Shown piece by piece: positions 38,494 through 47,038 of a stretch of DNA of 64,000 bases. Under the pieces are notes generated by a model that did no database searches, was not told where the DNA came from, and saw only the letters and a program-made list of their open reading frames with translations. How positions within the stretch are numbered: the first letter of the stretch is position 1; every line of letters starts with the position of its first letter. The DNA lies in the NCBI GenBank assembly GCA_021784755.1, contig JAJYHM010000040.1, positions 27,762 to 91,761 of the forward strand, read 5' to 3'. Origin of the DNA: Pseudomonadota bacterium (GTDB taxonomy: Bacteria > Pseudomonadota > Gammaproteobacteria > Acidiferrobacterales > Acidiferrobacteraceae). The position numbers were made by a program, and so were the translations under genes.

Positions 38494-40167
38494 TCAGGCC
38501 AGCCGCTTGTACTTTATGCGGGTGGGCCGATCAGCTTCCACGCCCAGACGTCGTTTGCGGTCGACCTCGTAGTCTGCGTAGTTGCCCTCGAACCATACGA
38601 CCTGGCTTTCGCCTTCGAACGCCAGGATGTGGGTCGCCACGCGGTCGAGGAACCACCGGTCATGGGATATGACGATGGCGCAACCACCGAATTCGAGCAG
38701 GGCCTCTTCGAGCGCCCGTAGGGTATCCACGTCCAAGTCATTGGTCGGTTCGTCGAGCAGCAGGAGATTGCCGCCACTTTTCAGCAGTTTGGCGAGGTGG
38801 ACGCGATTGCGTTCACCCCCCGACAGGTCTTTCACGAACTTTTGCTGGTCGGCGCCGCGGAAATTGAAGCGCCCGACATAGGCGCGCGAGGAGACCTCGC
38901 GTTTGCCGAGCAGGATCATGTCCGAGCCGCCCGAGATCTCGGCCCACACGGTCTTGTTGCCATCCAGGGCGTCGCGAGTCTGGCTCACGTAGGCGGGCAC
39001 CACGCTCGGACCGACGCGCAGCACGCCACCGTCGGGTCGCTCTTCACCCACGATCATGCGAAAAAGCGTAGTCTTGCCCGCGCCGTTCGGGCCTATGACC
39101 CCCACGATGCCCCCGGGCGGCAACTTGAAGTTCACGTGCTCCATGAGTAGGCGGTCGCCGAAACTCTTCGCAAGATCCGAAGCTTCCACGACCAAGTCCC
39201 CGAGCCGCGGTCCCGCCGGGATGAAGAGGTCCTGGGTCTCGTTGCGTTGTTCCGTATCCTGCGCGATGAGGGTCTCGTAGGCGGCCAGTCGGGCGCGGCT
39301 CTTGGCATGGCGCCCCTTGGGCGCCGTGCGCACCCATTCGAGTTCACGTTTGATGGTCCGTGCCCGCGCGGATTCCTGTTTTTCCTCGATGGCGAGGCGC
39401 TTTTCCTTTTGGTCGAGCCAGGAGGAGTAATTGCCCTCCCAGGGGATCCCTTGACCGCGGTCGAGTTCGAGAATCCAGCCGGCCACGTTATCCAGGAAAT
39501 ACCGGTCGTGGGTCACCGCCACGACCGTTCCCTTGTAGTCCTTCAGGAAACGCTCGAGCCAGGCGACCGATTCCGCGTCCAAATGGTTGGTGGGCTCATC
39601 GAGCAGGAGCATATCCGGCTCCGACAGGAGCAGTCGGCAGAGCGCCACGCGGCGCCGCTCGCCTCCCGAAAGCACCGTGACGTCAGCATCGAAGGGGGGC
39701 AGGCGCAGCGCTTCGGCGGCGATCTCCAGTTTCCGCTCCAGGTCCCAGGCGCCGACTGCGTCTATCTCGCTCTGGACTGCTGCCTGCTCCTCGATCAAGG
39801 CGTTCATCTCGTCGTCGGAGAGCGGTTCACCGAATCTCAAGCTTATGGTATTGAAGCGCTCAAGCAGGGCCTTCGTGGCCGCCACCCCCTCCTCGATGTT
39901 TTCGCGGACATTCTTGATCGGATCCAGCGCCGGCTCCTGCGCGAGGTAACCTATGCGGATGCCGGAGGCCGGCTGGGCCTCGCCATCGAAATCCTGGTCC
40001 ACGCCCGCCATGATCCGTAAGAGAGTCGATTTGCCCGCGCCGTTCAATCCGAGTACGCCGATCTTGGCGCCGGGAAAGAACGACAGCGAGATATTCTTGA
40101 GAATTTCGCGTGACGGCGGGACGACCTTCGTCACCCGTTGCATGGTAAAAATATAAGGGATAGGCAT
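38494..40167 (-). CDS. ettA: Energy-dependent translational throttle protein EttA
   Basis: A 557-residue ABC-F protein with two ATPase domains ([12 protein letters not shown] and [12 protein letters not shown]; two LSGGE(R) signatures) and the interdomain arm containing [14 protein letters not shown] basic sequence. EttA binds the ribosomal E site and gates early elongation according to ATP level. Length and the opening [15 protein letters not shown] are characteristic of EttA rather than Uup or YheS. Confidence 0.95.
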   Translation of the reverse strand: MPIPYIFTMQRVTKVVPPSREILKNISLSFFPGAKIGVLGLNGAGKSTLLRIMAGVDQDFDGEAQPASGIRIGYLAQEPALDPIKNVRENIEEGVAATKALLERFNTISLRFGEPLSDDEMNALIEEQAAVQSEIDAVGAWDLERKLEIAAEALRLPPFDADVTVLSGGERRRVALCRLLLSEPDMLLLDEPTNHLDAESVAWLERFLKDYKGTVVAVTHDRYFLDNVAGWILELDRGQGIPWEGNYSSWLDQKEKRLAIEEKQESARARTIKRELEWVRTAPKGRHAKSRARLAAYETLIAQDTEQRNETQDLFIPAGPRLGDLVVEASDLAKSFGDRLLMEHVNFKLPPGGIVGVIGPNGAGKTTLFRMIVGEERPDGGVLRVGPSVVPAYVSQTRDALDGNKTVWAEISGGSDMILLGKREVSSRAYVGRFNFRGADQQKFVKDLSGGERNRVHLAKLLKSGGNLLLLDEPTNDLDVDTLRALEEALLEFGGCAIVISHDRWFLDRVATHILAFEGESQVVWFEGNYADYEVDRKRRLGVEADRPTRIKYKRLA

Positions 40168-40401
40168 GCGGCGAAGTATACACCGGGGCTTGGGAAGTTG
40201 CTCCCGGCGCTCGACGTCCGCATGGCACCCCCGTGCCCCCGTTCATCGTCCTCGGCTCTTGTCCGGGGGCGCGAATGGGGTAGGCTTCGCGAACCCACAA
40301 GCTGGCGCGGGTTTTGACGCTTGAGGTCGATGGGCTAAGCCCTCATAATGCCCGGCGGCATGATGCGTGCTGCGGGACCGGACGTAACGCGAGGAGTGAG
40401 G

Positions 40402-41184
40402 ATGTTGCGTGGAATAGCGGCGGGCTTGGGTGCGGTCTTGGTCAGCGCCTCGGTGCTTGCCCACAAGCTTCCCGACTTGTCGTGTCGGGCGTTTTCCGGA
40501 AAGTTCGTGCAACTGACGACACAGAGCGGCCGTCGGTTCGATGTGTATCGCACGGGTCCACCATCGGCGCGCATCGGGCTTCTCCTGCTGCCCGGCAAGG
40601 CGGGCCTCGACCAGCATACGCTGGCGTGGGCCGACCGCGTGGGCGCGCAGGGCTACCGGGTGCTGACCATGGGGCTCGGGTCCAAACATAAAGATGGTAG
40701 CGCACCCACCGGCACGCATGGGCGTTCGGTCGCCCGCGAGCGCGCCGCGCTCCATTATCTGAGCGCGCCGGGCCGCAAGATCGTGACCTTCGGTTGGGGG
40801 CGGGCGGGGGCCCTCCAGTCCATCCAGGCGAGCGGGGCCGATCCGGCCGATGTTTCGGGGACGGTCCTCTGCAACGGTGGCGTGTCGGCCAAACCCGCCC
40901 TTTTGCGCAAATTGAAGTCGGAAGTCCTGCTCGTTGCCTTCCAGAAGACCACGCCCCCGGCGAAACTGCAGGCCTTCGAGGCCCGCATGCGTTTATACGG
41001 CAAGCCCTTGATCGTGCATTACTACCATATCGATCCGGAGGCCGCGAACCCGACCGGCCGCCATTTCGACAGCGCGATCGCGCAAGAGGTGTGGGGGCAG
41101 GCGCGGCTCTTCTTTCGGCAGATTGCCTTCCTCTGCCGGCGCTGCGCGCCTTATCCGCGACTCTTATTTGGTTACCGGCGATAG
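40402..41184 (+). CDS. Exported dienelactone-hydrolase-fold protein lacking the nucleophile
   Basis: A 260-residue protein with a signal peptide (MLRGIAAGLGAVLVSASVLA). The remainder looks like an alpha/beta hydrolase of the dienelactone hydrolase family: GLLLLPGKAGL, and a late HFDSAIAQEVWGQARLFF near the usual His region. The nucleophile elbow, normally G-x-C-x-G-G, reads GWGRAG, so the catalytic Cys is absent, and the usual acid loop is also changed. It may be a binding protein rather than an enzyme. GAGGAG lies five bases before the ATG at 40402. Confidence 0.65.
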   Translation: MLRGIAAGLGAVLVSASVLAHKLPDLSCRAFSGKFVQLTTQSGRRFDVYRTGPPSARIGLLLLPGKAGLDQHTLAWADRVGAQGYRVLTMGLGSKHKDGSAPTGTHGRSVARERAALHYLSAPGRKIVTFGWGRAGALQSIQASGADPADVSGTVLCNGGVSAKPALLRKLKSEVLLVAFQKTTPPAKLQAFEARMRLYGKPLIVHYYHIDPEAANPTGRHFDSAIAQEVWGQARLFFRQIAFLCRRCAPYPRLLFGYRR

Positions 41185-41208
41185 CCTTCCGGGTTTCTTG
41201 AGGCAGAC

Positions 41209-42108
41209 TCAGCCGAGCAGGAATTCCAGGAGCGCCTTCTGGGCGTGGAGGCGGTTTTCGGCCTCGTCCCAGACCACACTGCGCGGTCCATCTATGACAT
41301 CGGCGGCCACTTCGACCCCCCGGTAAGCGGGCAGGCAATGCATGAAGAGCGCATCGGGGGCGGCAATCTCCATGAGGCGCGTGTCGACGCAGAACCCTTG
41401 GAAGGCGCGGGCGCGCACCTCCTTCTCCGATTCCTGTCCCATGCTCGCCCAGGTATCCGTCACGAGGAGGTCTGCACCGGTGGCTGCCTCCTCCGGGCTC
41501 GCGACCGGTCGCGCCGCGTCCCCGGCGGCACTCAGGATATCCGCGTCCGGGCCGTAGCCTGGCGGGGTGGCGATGCGTAGAGTGAAGCCGAACTGCCGCG
41601 CAGCATTGATCCAGGACTGGCAGACATTGTTGCCATCGCCGATCCAGGCCACCGTGCGCCCGGCGATGTCGCCCCGGTGCTCGAAGTAGGTCTGCATGTC
41701 GGCCAAAAGCTGGCAGGGGTGGAACCGGTCCGTGAGGGCGTTTATGACCGGGACTTGCGAATGAGCGGCGAAGGCCGTGAGCTTGGCGTGTTCGTGGGTG
41801 CGGATGACGATGGCGTCGACCATGCGCGAGATCACGCGCGCGGTATCCTCGAGCGGCTCGCCCCGTCCCAGTTGGAGCTCGGCGGGGGCCAGGAACATGC
41901 TGTTGCCTCCGAGTTGCGTGATGCCGGCCTCGAACGAGACCCGCGTGCGGGTCGAGGATTTCTCGAAGATGAGCGCAAGACTCGAGCCACGCAGATATTC
42001 ATGAGGTTCGCGCCGCCGCAGAATGGCTTTGAGCGTGACGGCGCGCTCGACCAGCATGCGCAGCTCCTTGGGCGTGCAGTCCATGAGACTCAGAAAGTGC
42101 CTGGTCAT
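41209..42108 (-). CDS. argF: Ornithine carbamoyltransferase
   Basis: A 299-residue enzyme that makes citrulline from ornithine and carbamoyl phosphate. The carbamoyl-phosphate site FEKSSTRTRVSFE, the HPCQLLADMQT segment and the ornithine-site motif MHCLPAYRG are all visible. The ATG overlaps the argD stop, so argD and argF are co-translated. With argG at 50.1 kb the window holds three arginine pathway genes. Confidence 0.96.
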   Translation of the reverse strand: MTRHFLSLMDCTPKELRMLVERAVTLKAILRRREPHEYLRGSSLALIFEKSSTRTRVSFEAGITQLGGNSMFLAPAELQLGRGEPLEDTARVISRMVDAIVIRTHEHAKLTAFAAHSQVPVINALTDRFHPCQLLADMQTYFEHRGDIAGRTVAWIGDGNNVCQSWINAARQFGFTLRIATPPGYGPDADILSAAGDAARPVASPEEAATGADLLVTDTWASMGQESEKEVRARAFQGFCVDTRLMEIAAPDALFMHCLPAYRGVEVAADVIDGPRSVVWDEAENRLHAQKALLEFLLG

Positions 42109-43286
42109 GACGCCAGGAACTCCTGGATCGCTGCCGCCGTCCCTTGTGCAAGGAGGCTGGCCTCTTCGTCGCTCAGTATGAGCGGCGGCAGGAGGCGGAC
42201 CACCCGTTCGGCGGTGACATTGATGAGAACGCCGCGGTCCAGGGCGAGCTTCATGATGGGCTGCGCGGGGCGATCGATCTCTATGCCCAGCAGGAGGCCT
42301 TGGCCGCGTATCGCCTTGACGCCCGCAGTGTCGTGTAGCCGCTCTTGTAGGTCGGCCAGCAGTCGCGCCCCCAGGCTTTGGGCCCGTTCCCAGGCACGCA
42401 TGGCCTCGAGCGTTTCGATGACTGCAAGCCCCGCGGCGGTGACCAGGGGGCCGCCGCCGAATGTCGAGCCGTGCTGCCCCGGATGAAACAGCTCAGCGGC
42501 CGCGCCATGCGCAAGGCACGCCCCGATCGGCAGGCCGTTACCAAGGGCCTTGGCGACCGTCATGACGTCCGGGCGCGCCTCCTCGTGTTGCCAGGCGAAC
42601 CACGAGCCGCTCCGGCACATGCCGGTCTGGATTTCATCGAGGATGAGGAGCCACCCCGCTTCGTCGCAGATCTTGCGCAGGCCCTTCAGGTAGCCCGGGT
42701 CCGGGATCTGGATGCCGCCCTCTCCGAGGATGGGCTCGACGAGCACCGCGACTACGGTCTGGTCCCGCTCGCGTACCTGGCGCACGGCACCGAGATCGTT
42801 GAATGGCACGCGCCGAAAGCCTGGCACCAGGGGCTCGAAGCCCGCTTGCACCTTGCGGCTTCCGGAGGCGCTCAGGGTGCCCAGGGTGCGTCCATGGAAG
42901 CTTCCTTCCATGACGATCACAGCTGGCGCCTCGACCCCCTTGCGGTGTCCGTGGAGCCGCGCGAGCTTCAAGGCCGCCTCATTGGCCTCGGCCCCGGAAT
43001 TCGCGAAGAACGCCCGATCCATGGATGCCACCTCGCAGAGTTTCCGGCCGAGGGCCTCCTGTTCGCGATTGTGATACCAGTTCGAGACATGGATTAGGCG
43101 CCGGGATTGGGCGCAGACCGCCTCGACGACCGCCGGATGGGCGTGACCTAGGGCGTTGACTGCAACGCCGGCAAGGCCGTCTAGGTACTTGCGGCCTTTC
43201 TCGTCCCAGAGCCAGACCCCTTCGCCGTGCGTGAAGGCGACGGGAAGCCGCCCGTAGGTCGTCATGAGATAGCGTTCGGTTGGCAT
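42105..43286 (-). CDS. argD: Acetylornithine aminotransferase
   Basis: A 393-residue class III PLP aminotransferase. Motifs are FANSGAEANEAALKLAR, SFHGRTLGTLSASG, LILDEIQTGMCRSG and the PLP Lys in MTVAKALGNGLPIGA. It acts in arginine synthesis and perhaps also as succinyldiaminopimelate aminotransferase. The ATG at 43286 is chosen over the upstream TTG at 43298. A terminator for the upstream gene lies just in front. Confidence 0.95.
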   Translation of the reverse strand: MPTERYLMTTYGRLPVAFTHGEGVWLWDEKGRKYLDGLAGVAVNALGHAHPAVVEAVCAQSRRLIHVSNWYHNREQEALGRKLCEVASMDRAFFANSGAEANEAALKLARLHGHRKGVEAPAVIVMEGSFHGRTLGTLSASGSRKVQAGFEPLVPGFRRVPFNDLGAVRQVRERDQTVVAVLVEPILGEGGIQIPDPGYLKGLRKICDEAGWLLILDEIQTGMCRSGSWFAWQHEEARPDVMTVAKALGNGLPIGACLAHGAAAELFHPGQHGSTFGGGPLVTAAGLAVIETLEAMRAWERAQSLGARLLADLQERLHDTAGVKAIRGQGLLLGIEIDRPAQPIMKLALDRGVLINVTAERVVRLLPPLILSDEEASLLAQGTAAAIQEFLAS

Positions 43287-43302
43287 CGCGCCCCCCAAAA
43301 TA

Positions 43303-43328
43303 TAAAGCGCCCCAAGGTGGGGGCGCTT
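43303..43328 (-). terminator. Rho-independent terminator between the M17 peptidase gene and argD
   Basis: On the minus strand AAGCGCCCC pairs perfectly with GGGGCGCTT (43328-43320 and 43313-43305) over a six-base loop, followed by TATATTTT. It lies about 100 bases after the aminopeptidase stop and 17 bases before the argD ATG, so argD must start at or beyond it or rely on read-through. Confidence 0.75.
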
Positions 43329-43428
43329 AACGATTTAAGGATCGCGGCCGCCTGCGATACCAGGCAGTCCGATCAAAGGGCGAATACTACCGCCTCGGCT
43401 CCCTAAAATCCAGTCTCGATGGCATGGC

Positions 43429-44895
43429 CTACCACTTGAAGGCCGGATCGGTGAGCAAGGCCAAGGTGAAATCGACGCCAAAACCCGTGACATCCGAAGG
43501 AACCACACCGAGCCCCCCTTTGTGGCGCCCCGCTGAGAGATCCAGATGGATCCAGGTCGGGTCGTGGGCTATGAAGCGCTTCAGGAACAGCGCCGCCAGG
43601 ATGTGATCCGCTTCGCCCTCGAGCGTGCACTGCTTGACGTCGGCGATGTCGCTTTTCAGGTCGGCGTTGTAATCGTCTTCGAGCGGGAAGGGCCATACCC
43701 GCTCGCCGCTTGCGCGGCCTGCCTCGATGAGTTGTGGGATAAGCGCGGTACGGTTCGTGAAGACGCCCGTCATGCGCGTCCCGAGGGCGTGGACGCATGC
43801 GCCTGTGAGGGTCGCGTAGTCGATGATGAGGCCGGGTCGCGCGCGGGAGGCGAGCACCAGGGTGTCGGCCAGCACCATGCGTCCCTCGGCATCCGTGTGC
43901 ACGACCTCTATGGTCGTGCCGTCGGCGGCACGCACGACCTCGTTGGGTCGGTAGCTTGCCGGACCGATGGCGTTTTCGGCGATGGCCAGGTAGCAGTCCA
44001 CCTGGAAGGGCACCTGCAAGCGCGCCAGCGCCGACAGCGTCCCCAGGGCCACGGCGCTGCCGGCCATGTCCTCGTGCATCCCATACATGTGGCGCGCGGG
44101 TTTCAGGTTGACGCCGCCGGTATCGAAACAAATCCCTTTGCCGACCAGGGCGACGGGGGGTTTCGAGGCCTGGCGCGGGGTATAGCGCACATGCGCGATG
44201 CCCGAGCCCACCGCGCGCGTGCGCGTCACCGCCAGAAAGGCCCCGGCACCGAGCGCGGCAAGCTGTTTTTCGTCCAGAAAGCGCAGGCGCCAGCCGTTCT
44301 CGGCGGCGAGCTTCCTGACCCGTTTTACATACTGGGCAGGCCCGAGCTCGTTTTCCGGAAGCACCGACAGGGCGCGGGCGAGATGGTTGCCGTAGGCGCC
44401 GGCCCGCAAGGCCGCGTCTTCATTATGGTCCACGCCGTAGACGTCGATGGCGACCGGCACGGTATCACGCCGCTCGGCCTGCCACGACGGCAGGGGCGCT
44501 TGTGCGTAGACGGCGCGCACGAGGGCGTGCACCGCCCCTGTGTGTGCGGCGCCCTCGAGCCCCAGGGCGAGCAGGGCGGCCTTCGTGACCCCCGGCCGGA
44601 ATTTCGTGAGACTACGGGCGAGCTCGAGGCGCGCAAATGGGCTCAGGGTCTCGTCCGCGAACCCGACGGCAAGCTGCGTGCCGGCCTCATCCGGTGCTTC
44701 TGTGAAGAAGGTGGCGCCCGGTTTCACCATGACGCCCTGCGTCTTCAGGCGCTTTTGCAGGATCTCGCCGAAGGGGGCGTGGGCGAGATCCGCGAGCCCG
44801 TGCACGATGAGGGCAATGTGCTGATAGCTGGCAAGGCCGGTCGTGAGGCGGGCGGTTTTCTTGTAGCGTACTCGCGGGGCCTTGAATGTCGTCAT
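43429..44895 (-). CDS. Leucyl aminopeptidase family protein (M17)
   Basis: A 488-residue cytosolic metallo-exopeptidase. The catalytic C-terminal domain shows VGKGICFDTGGVNLKP (metal Asp and Lys), MHEDMAGSA and the family signature HTDAEGRMVLAD, in which the usual leading Asn is His. The N-terminal domain is divergent. It releases N-terminal residues from peptides and in some bacteria also binds DNA. It is divergent from pdhA with 115 bases between them. Confidence 0.88.
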   Translation of the reverse strand: MTTFKAPRVRYKKTARLTTGLASYQHIALIVHGLADLAHAPFGEILQKRLKTQGVMVKPGATFFTEAPDEAGTQLAVGFADETLSPFARLELARSLTKFRPGVTKAALLALGLEGAAHTGAVHALVRAVYAQAPLPSWQAERRDTVPVAIDVYGVDHNEDAALRAGAYGNHLARALSVLPENELGPAQYVKRVRKLAAENGWRLRFLDEKQLAALGAGAFLAVTRTRAVGSGIAHVRYTPRQASKPPVALVGKGICFDTGGVNLKPARHMYGMHEDMAGSAVALGTLSALARLQVPFQVDCYLAIAENAIGPASYRPNEVVRAADGTTIEVVHTDAEGRMVLADTLVLASRARPGLIIDYATLTGACVHALGTRMTGVFTNRTALIPQLIEAGRASGERVWPFPLEDDYNADLKSDIADVKQCTLEGEADHILAALFLKRFIAHDPTWIHLDLSAGRHKGGLGVVPSDVTGFGVDFTLALLTDPAFKW

Positions 44896-44902
44896 GCTTA
44901 CC

Positions 44903-44931
44903 TTGACCTCTCGTCATAAAACCCCGATCAT
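44903..44931 (+). promoter_or_regulatory. Candidate sigma-70 promoter for pdhAB and the E2-E3 gene
   Basis: TTGACC (44903-44908) and GATCAT (44926-44931) are 17 bases apart, about 75 bases upstream of the pdhA ATG. Pattern-based only. Confidence 0.4.
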
Positions 44932-45010
44932 ACCTCCGCGCTCGGGCCTGGCGCACGGGTCGTCTGTGTCTGGGGCTCAGGCGAGTCCCACCCAAATAAA
45001 CAGGAAAGCA

Positions 45011-46024
45011 ATGAACGCAAGCGATCAGAAACGCCTGTTGCGCGAGATGATTTTCTACCGCCGGTTCGAGGAGCGCTCGTTCGAGGCCTACATGGAGCGC
45101 AAGATCGGCGGCTTCCTGCACCTCTATTCGGGACAGGAGGCGGTAGCCACCGGGGTGCTGGAGATGGCGCGCTGCGGCTACGACTACGTCATTACGGGTT
45201 ACCGCGACCATGTCCACGCCCTCAAGGCCGGCGCCCCGGCGCGCGAAGTCATGGCCGAACTGTATGGCAAGGAGACCGGGTCGAGTCGCGGTCGCGGCGG
45301 ATCTATGCATATCTTCGATCCAACGGTGAATTTCATGGGCGGCTACGCCCTCGTCGGTCAGCCCTTCCCCTTGGCCGCTGGGCTTGCGCTCGCCTGTAAG
45401 CATAAGGGTACCGATCAGATCGCGATCTGCTTCCTCGGCGATGGCGCCAACAATCAGGGCACCTTCCACGAGACGATGAACATGGCGTCGGTCTGGAAGC
45501 TGCCGGTACTCTTCGTCTGCGAGAACAATCTGTACGCTATCGGCACCCGGATCGAGCGCTCGACGGCCGTGACCGACCAGTATAAGCGAGTCGCCGCCTA
45601 CGACATCCCGAGCAGCCAGCACGACGGCCAGGATATCGACATCGTCATGGCCGCCGCAACCGATGCCATCGCTCATGTGCGCAGCGGCAGGGGTCCCTAC
45701 TTCATAGAATTCATGACCTATCGCCAGAGAGGCCATTCGATGTCGGATTCGAACGCCTACCGCTCGAAGGAAGAAGAGCGGTTGTGGATGGAGCGCGATC
45801 CCCTCAAGATCTACGGTGGCCGCCTCAAAAAGGCGAAAGTTCTGACCGAGAAGGATATCGCCGCCATGGAAAAGTCGGTGCTCGAGGAGATCGAGAACGA
45901 CGTCGTACGTTTTGCCGAGGAGAGCCCAGAGCCGCGCGTGGAAGATTTGAATAAGTATTGTCTCGACGACCAGCCAGATCCGCGCTGGATTGGGCCGCTT
46001 GCGCAAGGGGAGCAACATGGCTGA
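45011..46024 (+). CDS. pdhA: Pyruvate dehydrogenase E1 component, alpha subunit
   Basis: A 337-residue thiamine-diphosphate subunit of the alpha2beta2-type E1. The ThDP-binding motif is GDGANNQGTFHETMNMASVWKLP... with the GDG start and NN end. RGRGGSMHIFD, the family substrate loop, and YRQRGHSMSD, the phosphorylation-loop region, are present. E1 decarboxylates pyruvate and reductively acetylates the lipoyl domains of the E2-E3 protein encoded downstream. It overlaps pdhB by eight bases. The substrate could also be another 2-oxoacid or acetoin, but motifs favour pyruvate. Confidence 0.9.
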   Translation: MNASDQKRLLREMIFYRRFEERSFEAYMERKIGGFLHLYSGQEAVATGVLEMARCGYDYVITGYRDHVHALKAGAPAREVMAELYGKETGSSRGRGGSMHIFDPTVNFMGGYALVGQPFPLAAGLALACKHKGTDQIAICFLGDGANNQGTFHETMNMASVWKLPVLFVCENNLYAIGTRIERSTAVTDQYKRVAAYDIPSSQHDGQDIDIVMAAATDAIAHVRSGRGPYFIEFMTYRQRGHSMSDSNAYRSKEEERLWMERDPLKIYGGRLKKAKVLTEKDIAAMEKSVLEEIENDVVRFAEESPEPRVEDLNKYCLDDQPDPRWIGPLAQGEQHG

Positions 46025-46997
46025 GATCGCGTACTGGGAGGCTATACGACGCGCGCACGATGAGGAGCTCGCGCATGACCGCATGGTGATCGCCATGGGC
46101 GAGGACATCGGCGTAGCGGGCGGGACGTACAAGGCAACCTCCGGACTGTATCAAAAGTACGGGGCGGAACGGATCATCGACACACCCATATCCGAGAACT
46201 CGTATACGGGTATCGGGATAGGGGCGTCCATGGCCGGCATGCGTCCCATCATCGAGATCATGTCGATCAACTTCGCGTTGCTGGCGCTCGATACGCTCAT
46301 AAACGCCGCGGCCAAGATCCGCTATATGTCGGGTGGCCGGGCGTCCTGTCCGATCGTGATGCGCACCCCCGGGGGCACGGCGCATCAGTTGGCGGCCCAG
46401 CACTCGGCGCGTCTTGCGCGCATGTTCATGAGCACGCCCGGCCTTCGCGTCGTGACTCCGCGTGGACCGCTGGACGCCTATGGTATGTTGAAGTCCGCGG
46501 TGCGGTGCAACGATCCCGTCATCATTATCGAGCACGAGAGCATGTACAACATGCGCGGCGAGGTCCCGGACAAGGAGACCTTCCGCCCGCTCGAAGGCGC
46601 GGAGATCGTGCGTGCCGGGACCGACGTCACCTTGATCGGTTACAATTACAGTGTGCACCTTTGCTTGGCGGCAGCCGACAAGCTCGCCGCCATGGGCGTG
46701 TCGGCCGAAGTCCTGGATCTGCGCGCCTTGCGGCCGATCGACCGGGACACGATTCGACGCTCAGTCGAGAAGACGCACAAGGTAGTCATCGCCGAGGAAG
46801 ACGAGGCGACGGTCGGCGTGGGCTCGGAGATCATCTCGGTCATTATCGAGGAATGCTTTTTCGCGCTCGATGCGCAACCTGTGCGCGTGCACGCGGCGGA
46901 TGTCCCGGTCCCCTACAATCGCCAGCTGGAAAAGGCGGCCATCCCGAACGCCGATGACGTGTTGGCGGCTGCGCTCAAGGTTTTGGGCCGCGTCTGA
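46017..46997 (+). CDS. pdhB: Pyruvate dehydrogenase E1 component, beta subunit
   Basis: A 326-residue partner of PdhA. The N-terminal transketolase pyrimidine-binding domain includes MGEDIGVAGGTYKAT and TPISENSYTGIGIGASMAGM (Glu for ThDP activation). The C-terminal domain contains LDLRALRPIDRDTI and the strand VIAEEDEATVG. The ATG lies inside the end of pdhA, an eight-base overlap with translational coupling. The E2-E3 gene follows 41 bases later. Confidence 0.92.
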   Translation: MAEIAYWEAIRRAHDEELAHDRMVIAMGEDIGVAGGTYKATSGLYQKYGAERIIDTPISENSYTGIGIGASMAGMRPIIEIMSINFALLALDTLINAAAKIRYMSGGRASCPIVMRTPGGTAHQLAAQHSARLARMFMSTPGLRVVTPRGPLDAYGMLKSAVRCNDPVIIIEHESMYNMRGEVPDKETFRPLEGAEIVRAGTDVTLIGYNYSVHLCLAAADKLAAMGVSAEVLDLRALRPIDRDTIRRSVEKTHKVVIAEEDEATVGVGSEIISVIIEECFFALDAQPVRVHAADVPVPYNRQLEKAAIPNADDVLAAALKVLGRV

Positions 46998-47038
46998 CGG
47001 CTCTGGCCCGCCCCTCTTTGTTAGCATAGGAAGCCACT

